64,000 nucleotides of DNA from Patulibacter brassicae (GCF_033949425.1 NZ_JAXAVX010000003.1:310001-374000); one strand, 5' to 3'; shown: positions 1 to 7,942, counted from the first letter of the stretch. Translations and numbers: made by a program. Notes: a model not told the origin generated them from the letters alone.

Positions 1-188
1 TACTCGGCCGTCGTCTCGTCGCCGATCGGGTAGGCGAGCTGGCGCACGCCCCACTCCCGGCCCTCGAGCACCGTGCCCTGGCCCTGGATGAGCTGCTCGA
101 CCTCGACGGCCAGCTTCTGGCGCGCCTCCTCCTCGGCGGAGGCGAGGAGCAGGAGGACGAGGTCGTAGGAAGGTGCGGGAGCGGCCAT
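1..188 (-). CDS. rpsF: 30S ribosomal protein bS6, 5' part only
   Basis: The gene starts at the ATG complementary to 186-188 and runs off the left edge; 62 codons are visible. The peptide has the S6 signature: an N-terminal beta strand reading SYDLVLLL, then a helix of charged residues, then EWGVRQLAYPI, the family's WGxRxLAYPI motif. bS6 binds the central domain of 16S rRNA beside S18. In most bacteria rpsF heads an rpsF-ssb-rpsR-rplI operon, which would continue outside the window. No purine-rich ribosome binding site is obvious just before the ATG. Identification is secure; the C-terminus cannot be checked. Confidence 0.93.
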   Translation of the reverse strand, partial: MAAPAPSYDLVLLLLASAEEEARQKLAVEVEQLIQGQGTVLEGREWGVRQLAYPIGDETTAE

Positions 189-221
189 GAGAAAGGTGTT
201 TCGCTGCGGGAGCGGCGACCG

Positions 222-227
222 AAGGTA
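222..227 (-). promoter_or_regulatory. probable -10 of rpsF (TACCTT)
   Basis: TACCTT on the minus strand lies 33 nt before the rpsF ATG and fits the TAnnnT pattern repeated at other operon heads here. It predicts a leader of about 25 nt. No clear -35 is seen. Confidence 0.4.
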
Positions 228-316
228 GCAGAGCCCACCGGCCCGCCGTCGCCCGGTCGAGGCGCGCGACGGGCGCTCCCACGGGCGGCCGAGGCGCTCC
301 GACCTCCCCACGCGCG

Positions 317-489
317 TCGCGTGTCGGGGACGCTTCGGCTCCCGAGCGCGGGCCGACGCGCGCGGGCCGACGCCCGCGTGGCCCACGTCGCGTGTCGGGG
401 ACGGTCCGAGGCCCGGACCCGGACCGACACGCGCGGACGTCCTCGCATCGCCGGATCGCGTGTCGGGGGCGTTCCGGGACCCGAACGCC
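317..489. repeat. three spaced hairpin repeats sharing a 16-nt head
   Basis: The 349-nt gap between rpsF and the next gene holds three copies of TCGCGTGTCGGGG(A/G)CG at 317-332, 388-403 and 456-471, spaced 71 and 68 bp. Each copy opens a hairpin. Copy 2 pairs CGCGTGTCGG (389-398) with CCGACACGCG (424-433) and GGTCCG (403-408) with CGGACC (414-419). Copy 1 pairs the same head with CCGACGCGCG (353-362), one G-T wobble. Copy 3 lacks the distal arm but pairs GGCGTTC (468-474) with GAACGCC (483-489). The arms differ in sequence but keep pairing, which looks like conserved structure. They resemble REP-type elements or a structured leader for the gene at 538. Confidence 0.7.
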
Positions 490-537
490 ACGGTCCGTGG
501 GGAGAACCGCGCCGCGCCGCCGGGTCAGGGAAGCACG

Positions 538-1347
538 ATGCCGCTCCCCCGTCTCGATCCCTCCCATCCGCTCGCGCGCGTGCGCTGGGCGAACGTCCTC
601 GCCGTCCTGGCGGTCGCGGGCGCCGTGCTGGTGCTCGCGGCGTGGCCGCGGGTCGGCGGCGGTCCGCCGGCGGTGCCCGACGGCGACCGCCGGTCGCTCA
701 CCGGCGAGCCGCTCGCGGCGGCGCCCGGAGCGCCGGGGGACCGCCGAACCGCGCCGGGCCTCGGCGACGCGGGCGCGCGCGGGCCCGCCGTCGAGGGGCC
801 GGCCGACGGGGACGGCGGGGCGTCGCCCGATCGGGACGCGCACCCGGACGGCGGCACGACGGACCATCTCGGAGGCACGCCCGGCGGTGCGGGCGACGTC
901 GAGCGGGAGCGCGCGAGGGCCGACGACGGTCGGGGCGGGACGCGCGGAGGCCCCGGGCGCGACGGAGACCGAGCGGCGGGCGGCGACCGGCGCGCCGCCG
1001 GCGACTCGGCCGGCCGAGAGGAGCGCGCCGAGGGTCGTGCCCGCCGAGCGGACGGGCGGCAGCGGCGGGCGGGCCGGCGGGGGCAGCGCGCCGCCCGCCG
1101 GGCGTCGACCGGGACCCGCAGGCGGTCCGCCGATCGGCGTCGGCGCGCACGACGGCGCGCGTCCGCCGCCCGTCGCCCGCGCGCCGCGCGGACGGCCCGG
1201 TCGGCGCCGGCGGCCCGCCCGTCGCCGCGGCGACCGGCTCCGGCCGTCCGTCCCGCACCGGCGGCGGCGGTCCGCCCGGCCCCGGCCCGCCCGCACCCGC
1301 GACCCGCGCGTCCCTCCGGTGCGTCCTCCGAGTTCGGCCAGCCGTAG
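538..1347 (+). CDS. hypothetical one-TM protein with a long Arg/Pro/Gly/Asp-rich tail
   Basis: 269 residues. The start is the ATG at 538, preceded by AGGGAAG at good spacing; in-frame GTGs upstream fall inside the hairpin repeats and are less likely. Residues 1-18 are a short cytosolic stretch, about 19-38 are one hydrophobic helix (NVLAVLAVAGAVLVLAAW), and the remainder is low-complexity and probably disordered: first acidic and glycine-rich, then strongly arginine- and proline-rich. The tail is so biased that part of it could be an unconstrained GC-rich frame, but the conventional N-terminus, RBS and hydrophobic helix support a real membrane-anchored protein. I do not recognise the family. 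Confidence 0.5.
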   Translation: MPLPRLDPSHPLARVRWANVLAVLAVAGAVLVLAAWPRVGGGPPAVPDGDRRSLTGEPLAAAPGAPGDRRTAPGLGDAGARGPAVEGPADGDGGASPDRDAHPDGGTTDHLGGTPGGAGDVERERARADDGRGGTRGGPGRDGDRAAGGDRRAAGDSAGREERAEGRARRADGRQRRAGRRGQRAARRASTGTRRRSADRRRRARRRASAARRPRAARTARSAPAARPSPRRPAPAVRPAPAAAVRPAPARPHPRPARPSGASSEFGQP

Positions 1348-1368
1348 GCGCGCCGGCGACCGCGGCTC

Positions 1369-1642
1369 ACCGTGCCGCGTCGCCACCGCCGCCGCCCCGC
1401 CGAGTCCAGGCCGCTGTCCGGGGCGGCCACCCTGCCGCGTCGCGACCGCTGCCCCGCCGAGTCCAGGCCGCCGCCGCGGCGGCCACCGTGCCGCGTCGCC
1501 ACCGCCGCCGCCCCGCCGAGTCCAGGCCGCTGTCCGGGGCGGCCACCCTGCCGCGTCGCGACCGCCGCCCCGCCGAGTCCAGGCCGCCGCCGCGGCGGCC
1601 ACCGTGCCGCGTCGCCACCGCCGCTGCCCCGCCCAGCCAAGT
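1369..1642. repeat. GC-rich tandem repeat, alternating 60- and 56-bp units
   Basis: The 396-nt convergent gap between the gene ending at 1347 and the GT20 gene ending at 1744 is mostly a tandem array. Units start at 1369 (60 bp), 1429 (56 bp), 1485 (60 bp), 1545 (56 bp) and 1601 (partial, degenerating near 1642). Units 1 and 3 are identical and units 2 and 4 differ at one base, so a 116-bp dimer was duplicated. Each unit opens with ACC(G/C)TGCCGCGTCGC and closes with a GGCCG...CGGCC hairpin. As 116 is not a multiple of 3 the array shifts frame and is not coding. No other function can be read from it. Confidence 0.85.
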
Positions 1643-1743
1643 CGCCCGGCGGCGACGGTGCCGCTGGCCTCCGAGATCGACGACGCGCGTCGTGCCGCGC
1701 CGCCCCGGCCGGCCGACGGGTGGAGGCCCGGGACCCGGACCGA

Positions 1744-3243
1744 TCAGGCGCCGTCGCCGTCGGCGACGGCCGCCGCGTCCGCGCTGCCGCCCTCGTCCTT
1801 GCGGCGGATGTCGGCGAGCTGCTCGTCGATCCAGTCGCCCGGGTCGCGGCGGGTGATCGTCTCGCGCAGGCCGGTGATGCGGTGCTCGCGCTCCTCGCCG
1901 CTCATCGTGAGCGCGCGGTGGATCGCGTTGGCGAGCGACTGGACGTCGAACGGGTTGACCGTCAGGGCGAACTCGCCGAGCTCCTCGTGGGCGCCGGTGT
2001 TCTCCGACAGGATCGAGACGCCGTCGCGCTCGTTCACCATCGGCCCCTCCTTCGCCACGAGGTTCATGCCGTCGAACATCGCGTTGACGATGTGGACGTC
2101 GTAGTGGCGGTAGGCGGCCATCGCCTCCTCGAGGTCGTCGCGGAGCTTCAGCTGGATCGGCATCCAGTCCGGCGTGCCGTGGCGGTGGTTGACGACCGCG
2201 ACGAGCGCCTCGATCCGCTCGAGGTACTCGCGGTACTCCGGGACGTCGGTCCGGGACGGCATGAGCTGCGCCATGAACGTCACGCGCTCGGCGAACTCCG
2301 GGTGCTGCTCGAGGAAGAGGTCGAAGGCGGTGAAGCCGCGCAGGACGTTCTTCGAGAGGTCGGCGCGGTCGACGCGCAGGATGAGGAAGTCGCGCCGTCG
2401 GCGCAGGAGCTCGTCCTCGAACTCGCGCACGCGCGCCCGGCGCGAGACCTCGCGCGTGGCCTTCGCGTCGATCGGCAGCGGGTAGGCCCGGACCCAGACC
2501 TCGCGGTCGTCGAGGTGGACGACGCCCCGCTTGTGGTCGACCTCGAGGTCGAGCAGGTCCTCGCAGCACTGCAGGAAGTTCCGCCGGTAGCTGCGGGTGT
2601 GGAAGCCGACGATGTCGTTGGCGAGGATCCCGCGGTAGAGCTCGTTGCGGATCTTCGTCGGCAGCACGCGCCAGCTGTCGGACTGCGACCACGGGATGTG
2701 GACGAAGTGGTGCAGGAAGGCGTCGGGGCGCCGCTCGCGGACCATCTGCGGCAGGAGGTACAGGTGGTAGTCGTGGACCATCACGACCGGCTCGCTCTGG
2801 CCCTCGATCTCCTCGACGACCGCGTCGGCGAGGTCCTGGTTGACGAGCTTGTAGCCGTACTCGTACGCCTCGACCTCGTGCGCCCGGATGTCCGGGGCGT
2901 TGCTCTGGTCCCAGAGGTAGTGCTGGATGAACCAGAGCATCGGGTTGGCGATGATCGAGTAGAAGCGCTCGTAGGCGACCTCGTCGGAGACGACGAGCCG
3001 CACGTCGTACGAGCCGCCGGCCGGGGAGTCGACGGTGAACGCCTTGCCGCCGGCCTCGCGCGAGCGGTCCGCGTCGCCGCGACCCATCGCGCTGGCGATC
3101 CACGTCGCCCGGCGGTGCGAGGCCAGGCCGGTGAGCGCCGTCACCAGCCCACCCGTCCCGCGGCTGATCGAGCCGTCGGTGTCGAAGGTCACCGGACCGC
3201 GGTTGGAGACGAGGACCAGCGGCTGCTCGGCGGACTCGGTCAT
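1744..3243 (-). CDS. GT20 glycosyltransferase, trehalose-6-phosphate synthase-like
   Basis: 499 residues, close to the usual OtsA length. GT20 enzymes move glucose from a nucleotide sugar to a sugar phosphate; OtsA makes trehalose 6-phosphate from UDP- or GDP-glucose and glucose 6-phosphate. Landmarks in order: SNRGPV near residue 13, a Trp/Tyr-rich acceptor region (NPMLWFIQHYLWDQ) near 100-113, HDYHLYLLP near 155, RVDRADLSKN near 290, and DGMNLVAKE near 395. The phosphate-contacting Arg and Lys of the fourth motif are kept, but its usual LDYTKG is ADLSKN and the N-terminal loop reads RGP not RLP. A relative making another glucoside, e.g. glucosylglycerol phosphate, cannot be excluded. No otsB is adjacent. 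The ATG has GGAGG just upstream. Confidence 0.8.
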   Translation of the reverse strand: MTESAEQPLVLVSNRGPVTFDTDGSISRGTGGLVTALTGLASHRRATWIASAMGRGDADRSREAGGKAFTVDSPAGGSYDVRLVVSDEVAYERFYSIIANPMLWFIQHYLWDQSNAPDIRAHEVEAYEYGYKLVNQDLADAVVEEIEGQSEPVVMVHDYHLYLLPQMVRERRPDAFLHHFVHIPWSQSDSWRVLPTKIRNELYRGILANDIVGFHTRSYRRNFLQCCEDLLDLEVDHKRGVVHLDDREVWVRAYPLPIDAKATREVSRRARVREFEDELLRRRRDFLILRVDRADLSKNVLRGFTAFDLFLEQHPEFAERVTFMAQLMPSRTDVPEYREYLERIEALVAVVNHRHGTPDWMPIQLKLRDDLEEAMAAYRHYDVHIVNAMFDGMNLVAKEGPMVNERDGVSILSENTGAHEELGEFALTVNPFDVQSLANAIHRALTMSGEEREHRITGLRETITRRDPGDWIDEQLADIRRKDEGGSADAAAVADGDGA

Positions 3244-3251
3244 CGCCTCCG

Positions 3252-3257
3252 ACCCTA
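3252..3257 (-). promoter_or_regulatory. probable -10 of the GT20 gene (TAGGGT)
   Basis: TAGGGT on the minus strand ends 8 nt before the ATG, so transcription should start at or within a few nt of the start codon. Confidence 0.5.
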
Positions 3258-3311
3258 GCGAGCGCTCCGCCCGCGATCGTCAACGCCACGTGCACCGCCA
3301 CGACGGGCCGG

Positions 3312-4253
3312 TCAGCGCACTGCCCGCGCCCGGCGGCGACGCTCGCCCGGGGAGATCCCGTAGCGGTCGCGGAACGCGGCGTGGAACGTGCTCGCCGAGC
3401 CGAACCCGCACGCCGTCCCGACGTCCAGCACGCCGACGTGGTCCCACTCGGGGGCGGCCAGCCGCGCGTGGGCGCGGAGGAGCCGGGCCGTCCGGATCGC
3501 GGCCGCGGGCGTCGTGCCGCGCAGCTGCAGTGCCGCCTGGACCTGCCGCAGCGACCAGCCGAGGGCGTCGGCGAGCGTCGCCGGGGTGAGCGACGGGTCG
3601 TCCGAGCGCCGCCGCGCCTCGGCGAGCGCCGCCGCGGCGAGGTCGGCGAGCGGCTCGCCGTCGCCGGGACGCGCCACGCACCGCGCCCAGAGCTCGGCCA
3701 GCCGGTCGCCGAGCTCGGCGAACTCGTCGCCCCGCAGCTCGTCCCGCCGCGCCGAGAGCTCGCGCACGAGCGTCGCCGCGATCCCCGGCAGGCCCCGGTC
3801 CGCGCGCAGGACGACCGGCTCGGGCCCGGGAGCGGCCGCCGGCCAGCGATCGCCGGGCACCGTCAGGACCCAGGCGCGGGCCCCCGCGGCGTGCTCGAGC
3901 AGGAGCGGTCCGGTCGCCAGCACGCCGGCCTGCCCGGGACGGAGCGTCGTCGGCTCGCCCGTGCCGCCGAGCCGCAGCGCGCCGCGCAGCGGCAGGAAGA
4001 CCCGGACGTGGTCGTCGTCGATCGCGCGGGCGGCGGCCGCGCGGTGGACGTAGCTCGCCTGCCCGGACCAGAACTCGACGAGCTGGTGGCCGCCGCCGCG
4101 CTGCACGACGGTGCCGCCGACGAAGCCCCGCGGATCGCCGACGCGGACCTGCAGCGGCCCGTGGTTCTCGCGCACGTGATCGCACCAGGCGGCGACGCGG
4201 TCGTCCGGGTCGACCGCCGTCGTCGTCGCTCCGCTGACCGCGTACTCGAGCAT
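3312..4253 (-). CDS. AraC/XylS-family transcriptional regulator
   Basis: 313 residues from the ATG at 4253. A longer reading frame to 4412 would run through the divergent gene's start and an Arg/Pro-rich stretch, so the short form is chosen. The N-terminal two thirds have the character of an AraC-type sensor domain (small beta-rich region with HQLVEFWSG and FLPLRGALRLGG). The last ~100 residues are the double helix-turn-helix: first HTH around LTPATLADALGWSLRQVQAAL, second ending in ACGFGSASTFHAAFRDRYGISPGE, the classic AraC signature. It is transcribed away from the alpha/beta hydrolase at 4387 and probably controls it. A 12-bp direct repeat with 21-bp period lies between them. The inducer is unknown. 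Confidence 0.88.
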   Translation of the reverse strand: MLEYAVSGATTTAVDPDDRVAAWCDHVRENHGPLQVRVGDPRGFVGGTVVQRGGGHQLVEFWSGQASYVHRAAAARAIDDDHVRVFLPLRGALRLGGTGEPTTLRPGQAGVLATGPLLLEHAAGARAWVLTVPGDRWPAAAPGPEPVVLRADRGLPGIAATLVRELSARRDELRGDEFAELGDRLAELWARCVARPGDGEPLADLAAAALAEARRRSDDPSLTPATLADALGWSLRQVQAALQLRGTTPAAAIRTARLLRAHARLAAPEWDHVGVLDVGTACGFGSASTFHAAFRDRYGISPGERRRRARAVR

Positions 4254-4270
4254 CGCCTCGCGGGCGCTCC

Positions 4271-4303
4271 GCGCGGATCCGGCGCGTCCGTGCGCGGATC
4301 CGG
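4271..4303. promoter_or_regulatory. candidate AraC-type operator, 12-bp direct repeat
   Basis: GCGCGGATCCGG occurs at 4271-4282 and again, identical, at 4292-4303. The period is 21 bp, two helical turns, as expected for the two half sites of an AraC-family dimer. It lies in the 133-bp space between the AraC gene and the divergent hydrolase. Confidence 0.6.
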
Positions 4304-4386
4304 TCGCCGGGACCTCGCCCGGCTGCGAGCTTCGCACAGGACCGCCGCGCGGTCCACGCGCCGCCGTCCACGACCCGAGAGGCACC

Positions 4387-5193
4387 ATGCGCACGATCGA
4401 GCTCGACGACACGACGATCGCCTACGAGGAGGGCGGCCCCGCCGACGGCGTCCCGGTGCTGCTGAGCCACTCCCTCTTCTTCGACCACCGGATGTTCGAC
4501 CCGCTCGCGGCGCTGCTGCAGGAGGCGGGGTTCCGGACGATCGCGTACGACCAGCGCGGCCACGGGCAGACGCCGGGCGCACCGCGCGAGCGGCTGACGA
4601 TGGACGCGCGCACCGCCGACGCGGCGGCGCTGCTGCGCGGCCTCGACCTCGCTCCCGCCCACGTCGTCGGCAACTCGATGGGCGGCTTCGTCGGCCTGCG
4701 GCTCGCGGCGCGTCACCCCGAGCTCGTGCGCACGGTCGGCGCGCTGGGCTCCTCGGCCGAGGAGGAGCACCAGCTCGAGGCGTTCGCCCCGCTCGTGGAG
4801 CGTCTCGGCGAGGAGGGCGCCGCGCCGGCGATCGACGTCCTGCTGCACATCATGTTCGGCGACACGTCGCTCGCGTCGCGGCCGGACCTCGTCGCTCCGT
4901 GGCGCGAGCGGATGGCGGCGCTCTCGCCCGCGATCGCCGACAGCGCGCTGGAGGTCATCCACCGCGCCCCGGTGGTGGAGGAGCTCGCCGGCTGCGCCGT
5001 GCCCGTCCTCGCGATCTCGGGCGCCGAGGACCACGCCTATCCGCCGCCGCTCTCCGACGAGCGGCTCGCCGACGCGGCCGGCGGCCGCTGGGTGCGGGTC
5101 GACGGCGCCGGGCACTCCGTCGCGCTCGAGCAGCCCGAGGCGTGCGCCGCGGCCCTGCTGGAGCACTTCGCGCGCCACGCCGTGCCCGCCTGA
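4387..5193 (+). CDS. alpha/beta-fold hydrolase
   Basis: 268 residues, a single alpha/beta hydrolase domain. The oxyanion region is SHSLFFDHRMF, and YDQRGHGQT marks the strand-4 turn. The nucleophile elbow GNSMGG places Ser97. Asp215 in ISGAEDHAYP and His243 in DGAGHSVALEQP complete the catalytic triad. Overall resemblance is to the 3-oxoadipate enol-lactonase/esterase group, which fits an aromatic or ester catabolic role, but the substrate cannot be read from sequence. It stands alone downstream of the candidate AraC operator. The ATG follows GAGAGGCACC. Confidence 0.88.
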   Translation: MRTIELDDTTIAYEEGGPADGVPVLLSHSLFFDHRMFDPLAALLQEAGFRTIAYDQRGHGQTPGAPRERLTMDARTADAAALLRGLDLAPAHVVGNSMGGFVGLRLAARHPELVRTVGALGSSAEEEHQLEAFAPLVERLGEEGAAPAIDVLLHIMFGDTSLASRPDLVAPWRERMAALSPAIADSALEVIHRAPVVEELAGCAVPVLAISGAEDHAYPPPLSDERLADAAGGRWVRVDGAGHSVALEQPEACAAALLEHFARHAVPA

Positions 5194-5222
5194 GCGCCGC
5201 CCCCGGCCGTCGCCGCGACCGA

Positions 5223-5252
5223 GCCGCCGCTCCCCGGGCCGCCGCTCCCCGG
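5223..5252. repeat. two tandem copies of a 15-bp repeat between convergent genes
   Basis: GCCGCCGCTCCCCGG is present at 5223-5237 and 5238-5252 in the 94-bp convergent gap. It may be simple slippage or part of a terminator; no T tract is seen. Confidence 0.6.
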
Positions 5253-5287
5253 GCCCGCAACCGGGCATCGGGCCGCCGCGGGAGGCG

Positions 5288-6559
5288 TCACCGCCGGCGG
5301 CGGAACGCGACCCCGCCGGCCGCGGTGCGCTCGACCGGCCCGAGCTGCGCGACGACGTGCAGCGCGAGCTCGACCTCGAGCCGCCGCGCCGGATCGACAG
5401 CGGCGTCGAGCTCCTCCACGAGGAGCCCGACCGCGGCGAGCCGGCTCGCGACGGTGTTGCGGTGCACGCCGAGCCGCTCGGCGGCGCGCGAGCGGCTCGA
5501 GCCGGCCGCGAGGTACGCCCGCAGCGTCCCGCGGGTGCGCGCGGCGGCCGTCCGGTCCTCGGCCAGCGGGCCGAGCACCCGCGCCACGAAGCGGGCGGCG
5601 TCGTCGGGCTCGCGCGCGAGCAGCGCCACGAGCTCGAACCGCTCGTGCAGGGCGATCCGCCCGTCGCCCGCGAGGCCCGCCTCGCGCACGAGCTCGGCCG
5701 TGCGCAACGCCTCGCCGTGGGCGCGGACGAAGCCCGCCACGCCGTCGTGACGCGCCGACATCGCCACCCCGACGCCCGCCGGGCATGCGACGTCGGCGGC
5801 CCGTGCCGGGTCGAGCTCGCCGTGGGTGCTGCACCAGGCGTAGGCCCGGTGCCGCGTCGTCGTGCGCAGCACCCGCGCGGGCGCGAGCGCGGCGCCGATC
5901 CGCTCGAGGGCGACGTCGAGCGCGTCCGGCGCCGCGCTCTCCCGCGCTCGCCAGAGCACGAGCGCCACGTGGCGGCCGGTGAGCGGGTGGTTCAGCGTCC
6001 GCGCCGCCGCGTCCGGGTCGATCCGCTCGCCGGCCAGCAGCCGCCGGACGAGGTGCGCCCGGCGCCCGTCGGGACTCGTCTCGTGCGCGCGGCGCTCCCG
6101 CTCGTAGCTCGCGCGGATGCCGACCGCGGCGACGTCGATGTACGTCACGATCCGGGCCTGCAGGCGCCGCGTCGCGGCGGGCAGCAGCGCCGGCGGCGCG
6201 ATCGCCGCCAGGCGCGCCTGCCACCAGTCGGTGGCCACGCCCTGCGCGGCGCGGTAGGCCTCGAGCAGCGAGATGAGCGGGATGCCGTGCTGGATCGTGC
6301 TCTGCAGCAGGTCCTCGGCCTCGATCGGCAGCGCGGCGCTGCGGGGCGCCGGCTCGGCGAGGAGCTGGTGCAGCCGGGCGACGTTCGCCGCGACGGCGGC
6401 GGCCATGTCGCGCGCGACGTCGGCGTCGGCGAAGAACTCCGGCAGACCCGCGCGCAGCCGCTCGAGGATCAGGCCGACGAGCTCGTCCCGGTCCCCGTCG
6501 GCCTCCTCGGCCACGCGCCGCACCAGCGCCTCGGCCCGCTCCGCGCTCCTCCCTGCCAC
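5288..6559 (-). CDS. PucR/CdaR-type helix-turn-helix regulator
   Basis: 423 residues from GTG at 6559. A frame open further upstream overlaps the P450 gene and is spurious. The chosen GTG sits 6 nt after a GATACT -10-like hexamer, consistent with a leaderless message, and no ribosome binding site is present. The N-terminal ~170 residues are helical and Ala/Leu/Arg-rich (the RsbRD-like N-terminal region common in actinobacterial PucR proteins), the middle is a degenerate GGDEF-like domain, and the C-terminus carries the PucR HTH (RSRAAERLGVHRNTVASRL). It is divergent from the P450-aldehyde dehydrogenase pair and probably regulates it. A second regulator of this type lies at 25740-26948. Confidence 0.85.
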   Translation of the reverse strand: MAGRSAERAEALVRRVAEEADGDRDELVGLILERLRAGLPEFFADADVARDMAAAVAANVARLHQLLAEPAPRSAALPIEAEDLLQSTIQHGIPLISLLEAYRAAQGVATDWWQARLAAIAPPALLPAATRRLQARIVTYIDVAAVGIRASYERERRAHETSPDGRRAHLVRRLLAGERIDPDAAARTLNHPLTGRHVALVLWRARESAAPDALDVALERIGAALAPARVLRTTTRHRAYAWCSTHGELDPARAADVACPAGVGVAMSARHDGVAGFVRAHGEALRTAELVREAGLAGDGRIALHERFELVALLAREPDDAARFVARVLGPLAEDRTAAARTRGTLRAYLAAGSSRSRAAERLGVHRNTVASRLAAVGLLVEELDAAVDPARRLEVELALHVVAQLGPVERTAAGGVAFRRRR

Positions 6560-6565
6560 CGGGCG

Positions 6566-6571
6566 AGTATC
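6566..6571 (-). promoter_or_regulatory. probable -10 of the PucR gene (GATACT)
   Basis: GATACT on the minus strand ends 6 nt before the GTG chosen as start, implying a leaderless transcript. Confidence 0.4.
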
Positions 6572-6591
6572 GCCGCCCGCGGCCGGCGCGG

Positions 6592-6656
6592 GGTGACGGA
6601 TCCGCACGGACGACGTGTCCCGACCGGGCAGGAACGCACAGGTTCGCGGTGACGGA
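6592..6656. promoter_or_regulatory. direct repeats in the PucR/P450 divergent promoter region
   Basis: GGTGACGGA is found at 6592-6600 and 6648-6656, 56 bp apart, flanking the centre of the 120-bp divergent region. The downstream copy sits just before the P450 -10. These are candidate regulator half sites only. Confidence 0.35.
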
Positions 6657-6663
6657 GCGGGGC

Positions 6664-6669
6664 TAGCGT
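6664..6669 (+). promoter_or_regulatory. probable -10 of the P450 gene (TAGCGT)
   Basis: TAGCGT ends 10 nt before the ATG at 6680; the message would have almost no leader. Confidence 0.5.
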
Positions 6670-6679
6670 CGATCGCGAG

Positions 6680-7942
6680 ATGCCCGAGCGATTCAGCCCC
6701 TTCGAGACGCACCTCGGCGACCTCGACACGTTCGCCGACGGCCCGCCCCACGAGCTCTTCCGCCGGATGCGCGACGAGGCGCCGGTGATGTGGACCGCCG
6801 CCCCCGCCGACTGGCCGGAGATCGACCAGCCCGGGTTCTGGAGCGTCACCCGCGCCGCCGACGTCACGACCGTCAGCAAGGACCCCGAGACGTTCTCCTC
6901 CTGGCGCGGCGGCTTCACGATGCGCGCCGCCGAGGTCGGCTCGCTCGACGTCCAGCGCAGCGTGATGATCGGCAAGGACGGCGCCGAGCACGCCCGGATG
7001 CGCGGCACGGTGAACCGGGCGTTCACGCCCTGGCGGGTGCGGAGCCTCGGCGCCGGGATGCGCGAGCGCGTCGCCGGGCTCGTCGACGCCGCCCTCGAGC
7101 GCGGGCGCTGCGACCTCGTCCACGACCTCGCCGGACCCCTGGCCAACGCGACGGTCGCCGACCTCATCGGCGTGCCGGAGGCCGACCGTCCGCAGCTGGA
7201 CCGCTGGACCGACGCGTTCCTCAACGCCGACGACGCGGTCGCCGGCGGCATGCGCGGCGACGAGGCCCTCGCGGCGTCCGCGCAGTACCTCATGGGCCTG
7301 CTGCTGGAGCGCGAGCAGCACCCCGCCGACGACCTGATCACCGCCCTCGGCGTCGCCGCCGGGGAGGGCGAGGGCCTGAGCCGCGAGGAGCAGGTGGGGA
7401 TCTTCAGCCAGCTCTTCGCGGCCGGGATCGACTCGACGAAGGGCACGATCGCCAGCGGCGTCCTGACCCTCCTGGAGCACCCCGACCAGCTGCGGCTGCT
7501 GCGCGACGACCCGTCGCTGGTGCCCCAGGCGATCGAGGAGCTGCTGCGCTGGCGCCCGGCGTTCACCCACCAGCGCCGCACGACGACCCGGCCGGTGACG
7601 CTCGGCGGGGTCGAGATCCCCGAGGGCGACTCCGTCGTCATGTGGCTGCCGTCGGCCAGCCGCGACCCGCGGGCGATCGAGCGCCCCGACGTCTTCGACG
7701 TGACGCGCGGGGCCAAGCGCTGCCCCCACCAGGCGTTCGGCGGCGGCGGACGGCACTTCTGCCTCGGCGCGGGGCTGGCGCGGATGGAGCTCACCGTCTT
7801 CTTCGAGGAGCTGCTCGCGCGCACGGAGGAGATCCGCCTCGTCGGCGACGCCGTGCGGATCCGCTCGTGCTTCGTCGACGGCTACGTCCGCGCGCCGCTG
7901 GAGCTCGTGCCGGCGCGCCGCCCCGCCGCCGCGGCCGCCTGA
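6680..7942 (+). CDS. cytochrome P450 monooxygenase
   Basis: 420 residues, the normal size of a soluble bacterial P450. The heme loop is FGGGGRHFCLGAG with the thiolate at Cys361; the K-helix ExxR is EELLRWR; the I helix reads AAGIDSTKG, so the usual acidic-Thr pair is Asp followed by Ser-Thr. The FGGGGxHFCLG form is typical of the CYP124/125/142-like actinobacterial group that oxidises sterols, fatty acids or branched isoprenoids, so a terpenoid or steroid substrate is likely but unproven. It needs ferredoxin and reductase partners, which are not adjacent. A coniferyl-aldehyde-dehydrogenase-like gene follows 74 nt downstream, suggesting alcohol/aldehyde processing of the hydroxylated product. 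Confidence 0.93.
   Translation: MPERFSPFETHLGDLDTFADGPPHELFRRMRDEAPVMWTAAPADWPEIDQPGFWSVTRAADVTTVSKDPETFSSWRGGFTMRAAEVGSLDVQRSVMIGKDGAEHARMRGTVNRAFTPWRVRSLGAGMRERVAGLVDAALERGRCDLVHDLAGPLANATVADLIGVPEADRPQLDRWTDAFLNADDAVAGGMRGDEALAASAQYLMGLLLEREQHPADDLITALGVAAGEGEGLSREEQVGIFSQLFAAGIDSTKGTIASGVLTLLEHPDQLRLLRDDPSLVPQAIEELLRWRPAFTHQRRTTTRPVTLGGVEIPEGDSVVMWLPSASRDPRAIERPDVFDVTRGAKRCPHQAFGGGGRHFCLGAGLARMELTVFFEELLARTEEIRLVGDAVRIRSCFVDGYVRAPLELVPARRPAAAAA

Noticed and set aside
1369..1642. Tandem array considered as a CRISPR
   Set aside because: Units are contiguous without variable spacers, units are GC-rich and imperfect, and no cas gene is present.
321..2104. Overlapping Arg/Pro-rich frames covering the hairpin repeats, the tandem array and the GT20 gene
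   Set aside because: They depend on repeat sequence, cross the GT20 gene in antisense and have no ribosome binding site or domain.
6560..7756. Upstream extension of the PucR-type gene to about 820 residues
   Set aside because: The extension is antisense to the cytochrome P450; the PucR protein has a natural start at GTG 6559.
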